A DNA stretch of 64,000 nt from contig NZ_CP116805.1 of the NCBI RefSeq assembly GCF_028463845.1, positions 3,406,001-3,470,000 on the forward strand. The letters are read 5' to 3'. Below, in pieces: positions 49,298 through 58,907 of this stretch. Both the position numbers and the translations under genes were made by a program. The DNA is from Gimibacter soli (GTDB lineage: Bacteria > Pseudomonadota > Alphaproteobacteria > Sphingomonadales > Kordiimonadaceae). Each line of letters opens with the position of its first letter. Position 1 is the first letter of the stretch. The notes under the pieces were generated by a model. That model did no database searches and had not been told where the DNA came from. It saw nothing but the letters and a program-made list of their open reading frames with translations.

Positions 49298-50506
49298 ATG
49301 ACCTTCATCGCCCCGATCAGCAGCAACAGGGAAACGGGTGACAGCTTGGTTGCCTCCTTACCAGACCTTGGCGGCATGAGCTATATGACAGCAGCCCTTG
49401 GCGTCGTCGGCAAGGCTCTTGATGCGCGCCTTGTGGCGCTGATGCCCCCTGCCCGCGCCGCCGATGAACTGGCCGTCAGCCTTGCGGCTGTTGACCGTGA
49501 TGGCACCGCAGACCCGGTCAAGTTCCGCACCCTGCCGAAGGAAGCCGATTGCCGCTACATGGTGACGGCAGAAAAGCTCGCCACATGGGACGCCGTCGAC
49601 AGCGCCTATCTTTCGCTTGAAGACGCCGACCATCAGTCGCTCGGGTATGTCATCGCGCTGACTGCCAAGCCGGCCACCAACGAGATGCTCGTGGCGGCGG
49701 TGAAGTCTCTCGGTCTGCGTTTCATCGAGGAAGTCCGCCAGCTGGAGCAGCTCTCCCGGCTTGAGCTTGCCTTGCAGAACGAGCGGTTCACCAACCAAGC
49801 CAAATCGATCTTCATGGCCAATATCAGCCGCGAGATCCGCAATCCCTTGAGCGCCATCATCGGCTACGCCAGCCTGTTGAAGAACCGCGAGTTGCCGCCC
49901 GAGGAAATCCAGGAATTCGCGCTCGAGATTTCGCAAACAGGCGAGCAGCTGCTGGCCTTGATCAGCGACATTCTGGACCTTTCCACCCTCGATCTTTCAA
50001 GTGGTGTCGCCAAGCAGGAAAGCTTTGACTTGGGCGAGGTTGCCCGCGCCGCACGGCGCATCATGCTGGAGCAGGCCGCATCCCGGCACCTCGAATTCCC
50101 CGGCAGCGAACGCGGCGAGCCCCTGTGGGCGCTCGGCGACATGGAAATGACCCGCAAGGCCGTGCTGGTGCTGGTGTCGAACGCCATCAAATATACCAAC
50201 AAGGGCGAGATCAGGATCGACCTTGAAGAACGCCCCGGTGGCGAGGTGGCCCTCATTGTCCGCGATACCGGTATCGGCATGACACCCGATGAACTGAAGC
50301 AGGTGAGCAAGCCCATTGGCGCGCTGGACACCGCCTATAGCGTGCACAGCGATGGCTCCGGCCTCGGCCTGCCCCTGAGCTTCCTGTTCGCCGAACGGCA
50401 AGGGGCGCGCATCGCGATCGATAGCGAAAAAGGTGTCGGCACATCAGCCGCGATCATCTTCCAGCCGGGCAAGCCACCCTCATCCGGCGAAGACAGTTTC
50501 ATCTGA
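49298..50506 (+). CDS. Histidine-kinase-like protein lacking the phosphoacceptor His
   Basis: The 402-residue cytoplasmic protein has a GAF-like N-terminal region (about 25-145), a short coiled coil, a HisKA-like dimerisation domain and an ATPase domain. The H box reads FMANISREIRNPLSAIIGY, so the usual His is Arg178 (codon CGC at 49829). The N box (VLVLVSNAIKYTNKG), G1 (VRDTGIGM) and G2 (GSGLGLPLSF) look intact. It can probably bind ATP but cannot autophosphorylate at the standard site. It may regulate another kinase. No clear ribosome site precedes ATG 49298. It is monocistronic. Confidence 0.86.
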   Translation: MTFIAPISSNRETGDSLVASLPDLGGMSYMTAALGVVGKALDARLVALMPPARAADELAVSLAAVDRDGTADPVKFRTLPKEADCRYMVTAEKLATWDAVDSAYLSLEDADHQSLGYVIALTAKPATNEMLVAAVKSLGLRFIEEVRQLEQLSRLELALQNERFTNQAKSIFMANISREIRNPLSAIIGYASLLKNRELPPEEIQEFALEISQTGEQLLALISDILDLSTLDLSSGVAKQESFDLGEVARAARRIMLEQAASRHLEFPGSERGEPLWALGDMEMTRKAVLVLVSNAIKYTNKGEIRIDLEERPGGEVALIVRDTGIGMTPDELKQVSKPIGALDTAYSVHSDGSGLGLPLSFLFAERQGARIAIDSEKGVGTSAAIIFQPGKPPSSGEDSFI

Positions 50507-50507
50507 T

Positions 50508-50533
50508 AAAAAAGGGGGCCAAATGGCCCCCTT
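50508..50533. terminator. Intrinsic terminator between the kinase-like gene and asd
   Basis: The nine-base arms AAGGGGGCC and GGCCCCCTT enclose a four-base loop. A run of six A on the plus strand gives a U-tract for minus-strand asd transcripts. It lies between convergent genes and may act both ways, more strongly for asd. Confidence 0.9.
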
Positions 50534-50558
50534 CTCGTAAAATCAGTTTCAGCGCCGC

Positions 50559-51584
50559 TTATGCAGCAGCCTTCAGGAGGCCCTGGTTGATCAGGCTCTC
50601 GGCGATCTGCACGGCATTGAGCGCGGCACCTTTGCGAAGGTTATCCGACACGACCCACATATTGAGGCCGTTCTTCACCGTCGGGTCCTTGCGGATGCGC
50701 GAGATGAAGGTCGCATAGTCGCCAACGCATTCAACGGGGGTGATGTAGCCGCCGTCTTCGCGCTTGTCGATCACGAGGCAACCCGGTGCTTCGCGCAGGA
50801 TATTGCGGGCCTGCGTATCGGTGAGCGGGTTTTCGAACTCGATATTGATCGATTCCGAGTGGCCGACGAACACCGGCACGCGCACGCAGGTCGCCGTCAC
50901 CTCGATATCGGGGTCCAGCATCTTGTGCGTTTCGGCAACCATCTTCCATTCTTCCTTGGTGGAGCCGTCCTCAAGGAAAACATCGATGTGCGGGATCACG
51001 TTGAAGGCGATCTGCTTCGAGAATTTCTCGCGCTTGATTTCGTCATTCACGAAAATCGCCCGCGTCTGCGTGAACAGCTCGTCCATCGCCTCGTTGCCCG
51101 CACCCGAAACCGACTGGTAGGTCGACACGACAACGCGCTTGATCTTGGCGGCGTCATGCAGGGGCTTCAACGCCACCAGCATCTGCGCGGTCGAGCAGTT
51201 GGGGTTGGCGATGATGTTCTTCTTCTTGTAGCCGGCCAGCGCCTGCGGGTTCACTTCCGGCACCACGAGCGGAACGTCGGGGTCCATGCGGAAGTGGGAG
51301 CTGTTGTCGATGACGATGGCGCCGGCAGCGGCTGCCTTCGGGCCATATTCTTTCGAAACCGAGCCACCAGCCGAGAAGAGCGCGATGTCGACGCCTTTGA
51401 AATCGAAGGTATCAAGTGCGACCACCTTCAGTTCCTTGTCGCCATAGCCCACAGTCTGGCCAATCGATTTTCGCGACGCAATGGCAATAATCTCGGTGGC
51501 CGGGAACTCCCGCTCCGCCAGGATATTCATCATTTCGCGCCCGACATTGCCGGTTGCGCCTACGACTGCGACACGAAAACCCAT
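50559..51584 (-). CDS. asd: Aspartate-semialdehyde dehydrogenase
   Basis: The 341-residue enzyme has the NADP-binding AVVGATGNVGREM motif (residues 6-18), nucleophile Cys130 in NPNCSTAQM and the substrate-binding EMKREKFS-like region. It reduces aspartyl phosphate to aspartate semialdehyde for lysine, methionine and threonine synthesis. It starts 35 bases after leuB ends, giving the common alphaproteobacterial order leuC-leuD-leuB-asd. A terminator follows. Confidence 0.97.
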   Translation of the reverse strand: MGFRVAVVGATGNVGREMMNILAEREFPATEIIAIASRKSIGQTVGYGDKELKVVALDTFDFKGVDIALFSAGGSVSKEYGPKAAAAGAIVIDNSSHFRMDPDVPLVVPEVNPQALAGYKKKNIIANPNCSTAQMLVALKPLHDAAKIKRVVVSTYQSVSGAGNEAMDELFTQTRAIFVNDEIKREKFSKQIAFNVIPHIDVFLEDGSTKEEWKMVAETHKMLDPDIEVTATCVRVPVFVGHSESINIEFENPLTDTQARNILREAPGCLVIDKREDGGYITPVECVGDYATFISRIRKDPTVKNGLNMWVVSDNLRKGAALNAVQIAESLINQGLLKAAA

Positions 51585-51619
51585 TTTAATTCTCCATATT
51601 GGGTCGTTTGGGAAGTTGT

Positions 51620-52711
51620 TCAGTTCTTCTGAAGCTCTGCGAGGATGGCATCGCCCATGCCGGTGGTGCCGACACGGGTCATGCCGCCCGACATGATATC
51701 GCCAGTGCGGAAGCCCGCATTGAGGGCGCCGTCCACGGCTTTCTCGATCCGGTCTGCGGCTTCACCGAGGCCGAGCGAATAGCGCAGCGCCATCGCCATC
51801 GAAAGGATCATGGCGATGGGATTGGCCACGCCCTTGCCCGCGATATCGGGGGCCGAACCGTGCACGGGCTCATAGAGCCCCGGACCACCGTCACCGAGCG
51901 ACGCCGACGGCAGCATGCCGAGCGAGCCGGTGAGCATCGCGGCGGCGTCCGAAAGGATATCGCCGAAAAGGTTATCGGTGAGGATGATGTCATATTGCTT
52001 GGGCGCGCGAACCAGCTGCATGGCGCAGTTATCGGCCAGCACATGCTCCAGCGCCACGTCAGGGTATTCGGCATCACGAAGTTTGGTGACTTCCTCGCGC
52101 CACAGCACACCCGATTCCATCACGTTCGCCTTGTCGGCAGATGCCACACGGCTGCCGCGCTTGCGGGCCATTTCGAATGCCACGCGAGCCACGCGGATGA
52201 TCTCTTTGTCGGTATAGCGCTGGGTGTTGATCCCCACCCGGCCACCTTCAGGCAGGTCTTCGATGCCGCGGGGGTTACCGAAGTACACGCCGCTCGAAAG
52301 CTCCCGCACGAAAAGGATATCGAGGCCCGCGACCAGATCACGCTTCAGACTCGAAGCATCCGCGAGCGCATCGAAACAGATTGCCGAGCGCAGGTTGGCG
52401 AACACATCCAGTTCCTTGCGGAGCTTCAGGAGACCGGCTTCCGGGCGCTTGTCGTAAGCGACCTTGCCGTCCCACTGCGGACCACCGACCGAACCCATGA
52501 CAACCGCGTCCGATGCCTTTGCCTTGGCAAGCGTTTCGTCCGCCAGCGGTACGCCGTATTTCTCGTACGCGCAGCCACCGATCAGATCTTCGGATACATT
52601 GAAGGTAACGCCGTATTCAGCCGCTGCCCAATCGAGCACGCGCTTGGCTTCGGTCATGATTTCAGGGCCGATACCATCGCCGGGCAACAGGAGAAGGTTG
52701 AAACTCGTCAT
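51620..52711 (-). CDS. leuB: 3-isopropylmalate dehydrogenase
   Basis: The 363-residue enzyme has the family opening [12 protein letters not shown], substrate-binding arginines in [14 protein letters not shown] and the metal-binding Asp residues in [14 protein letters not shown], plus the NAD-binding [10 protein letters not shown] motif. It oxidatively decarboxylates 3-isopropylmalate. Its start codon shares one base with the leuD stop codon, so the two are translated together. Confidence 0.97.
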   Translation of the reverse strand: MTSFNLLLLPGDGIGPEIMTEAKRVLDWAAAEYGVTFNVSEDLIGGCAYEKYGVPLADETLAKAKASDAVVMGSVGGPQWDGKVAYDKRPEAGLLKLRKELDVFANLRSAICFDALADASSLKRDLVAGLDILFVRELSSGVYFGNPRGIEDLPEGGRVGINTQRYTDKEIIRVARVAFEMARKRGSRVASADKANVMESGVLWREEVTKLRDAEYPDVALEHVLADNCAMQLVRAPKQYDIILTDNLFGDILSDAAAMLTGSLGMLPSASLGDGGPGLYEPVHGSAPDIAGKGVANPIAMILSMAMALRYSLGLGEAADRIEKAVDGALNAGFRTGDIMSGGMTRVGTTGMGDAILAELQKN

Positions 52712-53322
52712 CAGGCATTCCCTCCAAACAGCCAGGGCGTCATCGCGGCCTGTTTGGCCTCATAGGACTTGATCGCCGGGCTTGCTGCCAGCGTCTGGCC
52801 GATTTCATCCAGCCCCTCAAGCAGCATTTTCTTGTGCACCGGGTTAAATTCAAACGTGTAGCGGGCATTGCCTGCCGTCACCGACTGGTCCTCAAGATCC
52901 ACCGTGATTGCCACGCCGCCTTCAGCCGCCAGCACAAGGGCATCGATTTCTTCCTGTTTCAGCGTCACGGTCAGGATGCCGTTCTTCACGCAGTTGCCGG
53001 CGAAAATGTCGGCAAAGCCCGGTGCCAGAACGGTGCGGAAGCCCATGTCGGCAAGCGCCCACGGCGCATGCTCGCGGCTCGATCCGCAGCCGAAATTGCG
53101 GCCTGCTATCAGGATTTCCGAACCTGCATATTTCGGGCTGTCGAACACGTTATCCGCAATGTGGGTGCCATCCGCCCGGTAGCGCACGGTTTCAAACGCA
53201 TGCTTGCCGAGGCCCGACCGCGTGATCGTTTTCAGGTGCTTGGCCGGGACGATAATATCCGTATCCACATTCATCCGCGGGAAGGGAACAGCCTTGGCGG
53301 TGACTTTGGTGAAAGCGCGCAT
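52711..53322 (-). CDS. leuD: 3-isopropylmalate dehydratase small subunit
   Basis: The 203-residue protein begins [22 protein letters not shown] and has the aconitase swivel-domain motifs [12 protein letters not shown] and [17 protein letters not shown]. With LeuC it isomerises 2- to 3-isopropylmalate. ATG 53322 has AAGGAG at seven bases; the longer frame to 53535 lies inside leuC. It begins 17 bases after leuC ends. Confidence 0.97.
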   Translation of the reverse strand: MRAFTKVTAKAVPFPRMNVDTDIIVPAKHLKTITRSGLGKHAFETVRYRADGTHIADNVFDSPKYAGSEILIAGRNFGCGSSREHAPWALADMGFRTVLAPGFADIFAGNCVKNGILTVTLKQEEIDALVLAAEGGVAITVDLEDQSVTAGNARYTFEFNPVHKKMLLEGLDEIGQTLAASPAIKSYEAKQAAMTPWLFGGNA

Positions 53323-53339
53323 GGGTCTTCTCCTTTCCC

Positions 53340-54740
53340 TTAAAACTTGCGGACGTCGACGAAGTGGCCGGCGATGCCTGCCGCCGCCGCCATCGCGGGG
53401 CTGACAAGATGCGTGCGTGCGCCCGGCCCCTGACGACCCACAAAGTTGCGGTTCGAGGTGGAAGCCACGCGCTCGCCCGGCCCTGCCTTGTCCGGGTTCA
53501 TGCCAAGGCACATGCTGCAGCCCGGATCGCGCCACTGGAAGCCGGCATCCGTGAACACACGATCAAGGCCTTCGGCCTCGGCCTGTTCCTTCACAAGGCC
53601 CGAACCCGGCACCACGATCGCCTCGATAACATGGCCCGCCACCTTGCGGCCCTTGATGACGGCAGCGGCAGCGCGCAGATCTTCGATCCGGCTGTTGGTG
53701 CAGGAACCGATGAACACGCGGTCCACCTTCACGTCGGTCATGGGCTGGCCTTCGCTGAGGCCCATGTAAGCGAGCGCCTTTTCAGCGGCGTCGCGCTTGT
53801 TTTCGTCCTCGAAGCTCGCGAGCGTCGGCACCGCACCCGTCACCGGCACCACGTCCTCGGGGCTCGTGCCCCAGGTGACAAGCGGCACGATTTCCGAGCC
53901 ATCAACCGTCACTTCACGGTCAAACACGGCACCCGCGTCAGACTTCAGCCCGCGCCAGAAGGCAACCGCCTTGTCCCACGCTTCACCCTTGGGCGACATC
54001 GGACGGCCGTTCAGATAATCGAACGTCTTGTCATCCGGCGCCACAAGGCCTGCACGCGCGCCAGCCTCGATCGCCATGTTACAGACGGTCATCCGGCCTT
54101 CCATCGACAGGGCTTCCATCACGGGGCCTGCATATTCGATCACATGGCCGGTGCCGCCGTTGGTGCCGATCTTGCCGATGATGGCGAGTGCCACGTCCTT
54201 CGCCGTGCAGCCGGCGGGCAGCGTGCCCGTGACCGTGACGCGCATGTTGGCGGCTTTCTTCAGCAGCAGCGTTTGCGTGGCAAGCACATGCTCGACCTCG
54301 CTAGTCCCGATCCCGAAGGCGAGCGCGCCGAAGGCACCATGCGTGGAGGTGTGGCTGTCACCGCACACGAGTGTGACGCCCGGCAGCGTGAAGCCCTGCT
54401 CCGGCCCGATCACATGGACGATGCCCTGCCGGCGATCATCCATGGGGATATAGTTCAGCCCGAACTCCTTGGCGTTGGCATCAAGGGCCGCGAGCTGCGC
54501 CGCCGACATTTCATCGGGGTTCGGCAGGTCACGGTCTTTCGTCGGCACGTTATGGTCGGGCACGGCAAGGATGCTGTCGATGCTGTGCACGCCGCGGCCA
54601 GCCGCGCGCAGGCCGTCGAAAGCCTGCGGGCTTGTCACTTCATGCACTAGATGGCGATCGATATAGATTAGTGCGACGCCCTCGCCCCGGTCTTCAACAC
54701 GGTGCAGGTCCCAGATCTTGTCATACAGCGTCGTCGCCAT
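53340..54740 (-). CDS. leuC: 3-isopropylmalate dehydratase large subunit
   Basis: The 466-residue aconitase-family protein has the substrate/metal signature [16 protein letters not shown] and the cluster cysteines in FIGSCTNSR and [10 protein letters not shown], three ligands for a [4Fe-4S] cluster. It is the first gene of the leuC-leuD-leuB-asd group. AGGAAG lies before its ATG. The 160-base leader upstream has no leucine-rich short frame, so classical attenuation is unlikely; a dyad at 54899-54938 overlaps a possible promoter. Confidence 0.97.
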   Translation of the reverse strand: MATTLYDKIWDLHRVEDRGEGVALIYIDRHLVHEVTSPQAFDGLRAAGRGVHSIDSILAVPDHNVPTKDRDLPNPDEMSAAQLAALDANAKEFGLNYIPMDDRRQGIVHVIGPEQGFTLPGVTLVCGDSHTSTHGAFGALAFGIGTSEVEHVLATQTLLLKKAANMRVTVTGTLPAGCTAKDVALAIIGKIGTNGGTGHVIEYAGPVMEALSMEGRMTVCNMAIEAGARAGLVAPDDKTFDYLNGRPMSPKGEAWDKAVAFWRGLKSDAGAVFDREVTVDGSEIVPLVTWGTSPEDVVPVTGAVPTLASFEDENKRDAAEKALAYMGLSEGQPMTDVKVDRVFIGSCTNSRIEDLRAAAAVIKGRKVAGHVIEAIVVPGSGLVKEQAEAEGLDRVFTDAGFQWRDPGCSMCLGMNPDKAGPGERVASTSNRNFVGRQGPGARTHLVSPAMAAAAGIAGHFVDVRKF

Positions 54741-54898
54741 CTTCTATCTTCCTCAAACAGTTGTCGGCCCCGTTCAGGCACCCGCTTGTGGGTGTCCGGC
54801 TGGCCCTCGCCTATTGAAAGGGATCAGGCCCCTGAAGGCCCGCCCCGGCTTCATATCCGCCCCGGCAACCAAGCGCAACAAAAAATCGCCGGAACACT

Positions 54899-54938
54899 GA
54901 TTGTTGAAATTTATGGAAAGTTTCCAGTTTCAACAATC
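54899..54938 (-). promoter_or_regulatory. Nested inverted repeat overlapping a possible leuC promoter
   Basis: Outer arms GATTGTTGAAA (54899-54909) and TTTCAACAATC (54928-54938) enclose an inner dyad TGGAAA-G-TTTCCA (54914-54926). On the minus strand, TTGTTG, 17 bases and TAAATT form a plausible sigma-70 promoter within it, giving a leuC leader of about 160 bases. A dimeric repressor could cover the promoter here. It could instead be a transcript-end hairpin. Confidence 0.5.
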
Positions 54939-54943
54939 CAAAC

Positions 54944-54972
54944 AAAAAGGCCGCCCGGTGGGGCGGCCTTTT
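54944..54972 (-). terminator. Intrinsic terminator after rplS
   Basis: Arms AAAGGCCGCCC and GGGCGGCCTTT with a four-base loop are followed on the minus strand by TTTTGTTT. It ends the ffh-rpsP-rimM-trmD-rplS unit 43 bases past the rplS stop codon and separates it from leuC. Confidence 0.93.
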
Positions 54973-55015
54973 GCAGTTCTTGCCTCGGAAACCGGGGGCG
55001 CCCCGGCCCCTCGCG

Positions 55016-55384
55016 TTACTTCGTATAGTCGCGCTTCTCGGTAATACGAGCAGCCTTACCACGAAGGTTACGGAGGTAGTAAAGTTTCGCGCGGCGCACT
55101 TTACCGCGACGAACCACGGTGATGCCGGCAACGGTCGGGCCATAGAGCGGGAATACGCGCTCGACGCCTTCGCCGTAGGAAATCTTGCGAACGGTGAAGT
55201 TCGACGAAATGCCTTTGTTCGAACGGGCAATCACAACGCCTTCGTAAGCCTGGATACGCTCGCGGGTACCCTCGACCACTTTCACGTCAACGCGTACGGT
55301 GTCACCAGCCTGGAAGTCCGGGATGGTTTTGCCGTCGGTGAGCTTGGCGATTTGTTCTGCTTCGAGCTTCTGAATGATATTCAT
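55016..55384 (-). CDS. rplS: 50S ribosomal protein bL19
   Basis: The 122-residue basic protein matches bL19: [25 protein letters not shown], then [21 protein letters not shown] and the C-terminal [19 protein letters not shown]. It sits at the subunit interface. It starts three bases after trmD ends and precedes a strong terminator. Length is normal. Confidence 0.97.
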   Translation of the reverse strand: MNIIQKLEAEQIAKLTDGKTIPDFQAGDTVRVDVKVVEGTRERIQAYEGVVIARSNKGISSNFTVRKISYGEGVERVFPLYGPTVAGITVVRRGKVRRAKLYYLRNLRGKAARITEKRDYTK

Positions 55385-55387
55385 GGT

Positions 55388-56110
55388 TTAGTCCTTTGCT
55401 TCTTTCTTGCCCCGGACATAGGACGACCACAAATCGGGCCGACGTAACCTGGTCAGTTCTTCACTTTGTTGTCGCCGCCACTCGGCGATTTTCTTGTGGT
55501 GCCCACTGGTGAGCACCTCCGGGATTTCCCGGCCTTCCCAGACCACCGGCCTGGTATAGTGCGGATACTCAAGGAGCCCGCACTCGAAACTTTCTTCATG
55601 CAGCGTTTCGGCTGCACCCATCACACCGGGCAGCAACCGCACCACCGCATCCAGCATGGCAATCGCCGCCGGCTCGCCGCCCGAGAGGATGAAATCGCCA
55701 AGGCTGATTTCTTCCACACCACGGGCTTCCAGCACGCGCTGGTCAACGCCCTCGAAGCGACCGCAGATCAGCGTCACCCCGCCGGCATCCTTCCAGCGCA
55801 CCGCCTCATTCTGGTCGAAGCGGCGGCCGCGAGGGCTGAGATAAAGGAGCGGCCATTGAGGCGCTGCTTCAGCCCGGGCCGCATCGATCGCCATGCCCAG
55901 AATATCGGCGCGGAGCACCATACCGGGGCCGCCACCAGCTGGGGTGTCGTCCACGGAGCGGTGCTTATCGCTCGAAAAGTCCCGGATGTCCAGCGTTTTC
56001 AGCGCCCATTTGCCCTCATCCAGACCCTTGCCTGCAAGGGACTGGCCAAGGGTTCCCGGAAACATATCCGGGTAGAGGGTCAGGAGCTGTGCGGTGAACA
56101 TCGGATTCAT
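55388..56110 (-). CDS. trmD: tRNA (guanine-37-N1)-methyltransferase
   Basis: The 240-residue SPOUT enzyme has [20 protein letters not shown] at the N-terminus and the knotted SAM site [14 protein letters not shown] and [14 protein letters not shown]. It methylates G37 of tRNAs reading CNN codons to prevent frameshifting. Its start overlaps the rimM stop by four bases (ATGA). An internal ATG two codons later (MFTAQ) is an alternative. Confidence 0.97.
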   Translation of the reverse strand: MNPMFTAQLLTLYPDMFPGTLGQSLAGKGLDEGKWALKTLDIRDFSSDKHRSVDDTPAGGGPGMVLRADILGMAIDAARAEAAPQWPLLYLSPRGRRFDQNEAVRWKDAGGVTLICGRFEGVDQRVLEARGVEEISLGDFILSGGEPAAIAMLDAVVRLLPGVMGAAETLHEESFECGLLEYPHYTRPVVWEGREIPEVLTSGHHKKIAEWRRQQSEELTRLRRPDLWSSYVRGKKEAKD

Positions 56111-56727
56111 GCGTCGTCCCCGTCCCCGCCCTCTTCGGATTCCGGCGCAAAGCCGCCTTCTTTCATGGCTTCCACCCAGTCGGCGAAGGCGATGACGAGG
56201 CGGCTGCCCTTGATGTCCACCACAGGTACGAAGACCTTGCGGAAGGGCACGAACGCGAAGCGACCGATGCCCTCGACGGGCGCTTTCAGTACGATCTCGA
56301 CCAGATCTTCGGCGCCGAAGTTTTCAACGGCGCGCACAAAACCGATCTCGGTGCCACCCTCGTCCTCGGCCGTGAGGCCAATGAGGTCGGCGAGGTAAAA
56401 TTCGTCTTCGTCGGCGAGGTCATCGAGTGCCTCGCGCGGCACGAACAGCTTGCGGCCCTTCAGCGCCATCGCGTCTTCGCGGGTCTTCACCCCGTCGACC
56501 GTGACAACGAAACCGTCGTCTTTGTCGTCGCGCTTCTTTTTCAGCTTCACAAGCGGGCCGTTGGCGCCGCGATGCAAGGCCTTGAAGGCGAAAAGGTCGG
56601 TCGGGTTTTCGGTGAAGGCGCGAACCTTGATATCGCCGTGCACACCGTGGGCGGGGCCAAAGGCACCCACACAGACCCAGCCTTCTTCAAGGCCCTGGTT
56701 GCGGCGTTCGGTTGAACCGTTGGACAT
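56107..56727 (-). CDS. rimM: 16S rRNA processing protein RimM
   Basis: The 206-residue protein has the N-terminal RimM domain ([24 protein letters not shown]) and the PRC-barrel domain ([17 protein letters not shown] to [14 protein letters not shown]). The C-terminal tail is acidic ([11 protein letters not shown]) and longer than in enterobacteria. It binds uS19 and assists 30S maturation. It overlaps trmD by four bases. Confidence 0.96.
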   Translation of the reverse strand: MSNGSTERRNQGLEEGWVCVGAFGPAHGVHGDIKVRAFTENPTDLFAFKALHRGANGPLVKLKKKRDDKDDGFVVTVDGVKTREDAMALKGRKLFVPREALDDLADEDEFYLADLIGLTAEDEGGTEIGFVRAVENFGAEDLVEIVLKAPVEGIGRFAFVPFRKVFVPVVDIKGSRLVIAFADWVEAMKEGGFAPESEEGGDGDDA

Positions 56728-56758
56728 GGCGATCAGATCCCAAAGGGGGCCACAAACA

Positions 56759-56787
56759 CATCATGCCGGGGCTGGCCCGGCATGATG
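56759..56787 (-). repeat. Perfect 12-bp hairpin between rpsP and rimM
   Basis: The arms CATCATGCCGGG and CCCGGCATGATG enclose a five-base loop in the 87-base gap between rpsP and rimM. The minus-strand tail TGTTTGTGG is only modestly U-rich. Partial termination or mRNA processing would allow more S16 than RimM/TrmD, as is needed in other bacteria; this is an inference. Confidence 0.65.
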
Positions 56788-56814
56788 GTATTCAGTCGGA
56801 AGTCGCGAAAAGCC

Positions 56815-57261
56815 TCAGGCTTCGGTCGCTTCTTCAGCAGCAGCTTCAGCAGCCGGAGCTTCTTCAGCGGCAGCTTCTTCAACAGCCGGAGCGGCAGCAG
56901 CAGCGGCAGCAGCTTCAGCGGCGTCAGCGATCTTCTGGGCTTTCTCTTCAGCGCGCTCGACAGCTTTCTGGCCCGGCTTGCCCTTGTTCGGGTTGTTGCG
57001 GGTCTTGCCTTCGACGAGGCCGGCTTTTTCGAGGAGGCGAGCAACGCGGTCGGTCGGCTGGGCGCCTTTCGACAGCCAGTGCTGGATGCGCTCGGTCACG
57101 AACTGGGCGCGCTGGTCGCTGTCTTTCGGGAGCATCGGGTTGTAGGTGCCGACTTTCTCGATGAACTTGCCATCGCGCGAGGCACGGCTGTCAGCCACAA
57201 CAACGCGGTAGTAAGGACGCTTCTTCGCGCCACCACGGGCGAGACGGATTGCAATTGCCAT
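56815..57261 (-). CDS. rpsP: 30S ribosomal protein bS16 with long Ala/Glu-rich tail
   Basis: The first 80 or so residues are a standard bS16 ([19 protein letters not shown], then [12 protein letters not shown]-like sequence and [19 protein letters not shown]). The remaining roughly 65 residues are a low-complexity tail, first Lys/Asn-rich and then Ala/Glu-rich to the end, total 148. Extended tails are known among alphaproteobacterial bS16 proteins. The tail is probably flexible and solvent-exposed. It follows ffh after 94 bases, a gap containing a weak seven-base-arm dyad. Confidence 0.95.
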   Translation of the reverse strand: MAIAIRLARGGAKKRPYYRVVVADSRASRDGKFIEKVGTYNPMLPKDSDQRAQFVTERIQHWLSKGAQPTDRVARLLEKAGLVEGKTRNNPNKGKPGQKAVERAEEKAQKIADAAEAAAAAAAAPAVEEAAAEEAPAAEAAAEEATEA

Positions 57262-57355
57262 TTTGGTCTTCCTTTCAAAGTGCCGTCCTTTTTCCTGATA
57301 ATTATGGACGGCGGGTCGTTAGGTTACTGGTCTCTCCTGACCTCGTGGCGCGAGA

Positions 57356-58723
57356 TCAGGGGAGAAACTTGTCAAAACCCGGCGGCATCGCCCCCGGCAT
57401 CATCGGCATCCGTCCGGATTTACCCATCTTGGACATCTGCTTCATCATCTTGGCCATCTGCATATGTGCCTTGAGGAGCTTGTTCACCTCGGACACTTCA
57501 ACACCGGCCCCCGCAGCGATCCGCTTCTTCCTCGAAGCATTCAGCACCTGCGGTTTCTTGCGTTCGGTCGGCGTCATCGAATTGATGATCGCCTCCTGGC
57601 GCCGGAATACCTTGTCGTCGATACTCGCGCCGGCCATCGCCTGCTTGATCTTGCCCATGCCGGGCAGCATCCCGAGGATCGACTGCACGCCGCCAAGCTT
57701 CGACATCTGGCGAAGCTGGGTGCGCATGTCATCCAGATCGAATTCGCCCTTGGCCATTTTTTTGGCCATCTTCTCGGCGTCTTCTTTCTCGATCGTCGCG
57801 GCCGCTTTCTCGACAAGGCTGACCACGTCGCCCATGCCAAGGATACGGCTTGCCACGCGCTCGGGATGGAAATCCTCAAGCGCGTCCATCTTCTCGCCGA
57901 AGCCCGCAAGCTTGATCGGCTTGCCGGTCACGGCGCGCATCGAAAGCGCAGCACCACCACGGCCGTCGCCGTCCATACGGGTCAGCGCCACGCCGGTGAT
58001 GCCGACCTCGCCGTCGAACGCCTTGGCCACATTCACCGCGTCCTGACCGGTCAGGCTGTCGGCGACGAGCAGCGTTTCAAGCGGCTGGCTCGCATCACGC
58101 ACGGCCTTCACTTCGGCCATCAGCTCGGCGTCTACATGCAGGCGGCCGGCGGTATCCAGCATCAGCACGTCGAAGCCCTGCAGGCGCGCGGCATCCATCG
58201 CGCGGCGGGTGATATCGACCGGCATCTGGCCCGCAACGATCGGCAGCGTCTTCACGCCGATCTGCTCACCAAGCACCTTCAGCTGCTCCTGGGCTGCCGG
58301 GCGGCGGACGTCCAGCGACGCCATCATCACCTTCTTGCCTTCCTTTTCGGTCAGGCGTTTGGCGAGCTTGGCGGTGGTCGTCGTTTTACCCGAGCCCTGC
58401 AGACCAACCATCAGGATCACGACCGGCGGCACACCGAGAAGGTTGATGCCGCTGGCTTCCGCACCGAGCATGGCGACAAGCTCGTCATGGACGATCTTGA
58501 TGACCTGCTGGCCGGGCGTCACCGACTTCAGGACCGACTGGCCAATGGCCTTGTCCTTCACCCGGTTGACGAAATCCTTGACGACGGGCAGCGCCACATC
58601 GGCTTCAAGGAGGGCGATCCGGACTTCCCGAAGCGCGTCGGAAACATCCGATTCCTTCAGCGCGCCACGGCGCTTCAGGCCATCGAAAATTCCGCTCAAA
58701 CGTTCGGAAAGACTATCGAACAT
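57356..58723 (-). CDS. ffh: Signal recognition particle protein Ffh
   Basis: The 455-residue GTPase has the N domain, the G domain with GLQGSGKTTTTAKLAK, DVRRPAAQEQL, DTAGRLHVD and TRMDGDGRGG, and the methionine-rich M domain that binds 4.5S RNA and signal sequences (MLPGMGKIKQAM and the Met-rich end QMAKMMKQMSKMGKSGRMPMM). It targets membrane proteins together with FtsY, whose gene lies at 63139. It is first in the ffh-rpsP-rimM-trmD-rplS unit. Confidence 0.97.
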   Translation of the reverse strand: MFDSLSERLSGIFDGLKRRGALKESDVSDALREVRIALLEADVALPVVKDFVNRVKDKAIGQSVLKSVTPGQQVIKIVHDELVAMLGAEASGINLLGVPPVVILMVGLQGSGKTTTTAKLAKRLTEKEGKKVMMASLDVRRPAAQEQLKVLGEQIGVKTLPIVAGQMPVDITRRAMDAARLQGFDVLMLDTAGRLHVDAELMAEVKAVRDASQPLETLLVADSLTGQDAVNVAKAFDGEVGITGVALTRMDGDGRGGAALSMRAVTGKPIKLAGFGEKMDALEDFHPERVASRILGMGDVVSLVEKAAATIEKEDAEKMAKKMAKGEFDLDDMRTQLRQMSKLGGVQSILGMLPGMGKIKQAMAGASIDDKVFRRQEAIINSMTPTERKKPQVLNASRKKRIAAGAGVEVSEVNKLLKAHMQMAKMMKQMSKMGKSGRMPMMPGAMPPGFDKFLP

Positions 58724-58907
58724 AGGGTCGCGTATCCTTGACTAAACTCTTGTTTCAACACCTGAAAAACCAGTTCAGACCAAACCAAGCAGTAATGGCA
58801 CCAGTGTGCGAAACTCGCTGACTGGTGGGCACCCTCGGGCGCGCGATGGTCTATAGGCTTCTCAGGAAGCGGAGCCGGAAGTAAGCCAGAACGGCGGCAG
58901 AGTCAAG

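Noticed and set aside
49186-49377. A 63-residue minus-strand frame between the CitE-like gene and the kinase-like gene
   Set aside because: It overlaps the start of the kinase-like gene, has no ribosome site, and lies in AT-rich intergenic sequence.
54741-54898. A leucine-rich leader peptide for attenuation of leuC
   Set aside because: The only short frames in the leader have no run of Leu codons, and no terminator/antiterminator pair is visible.
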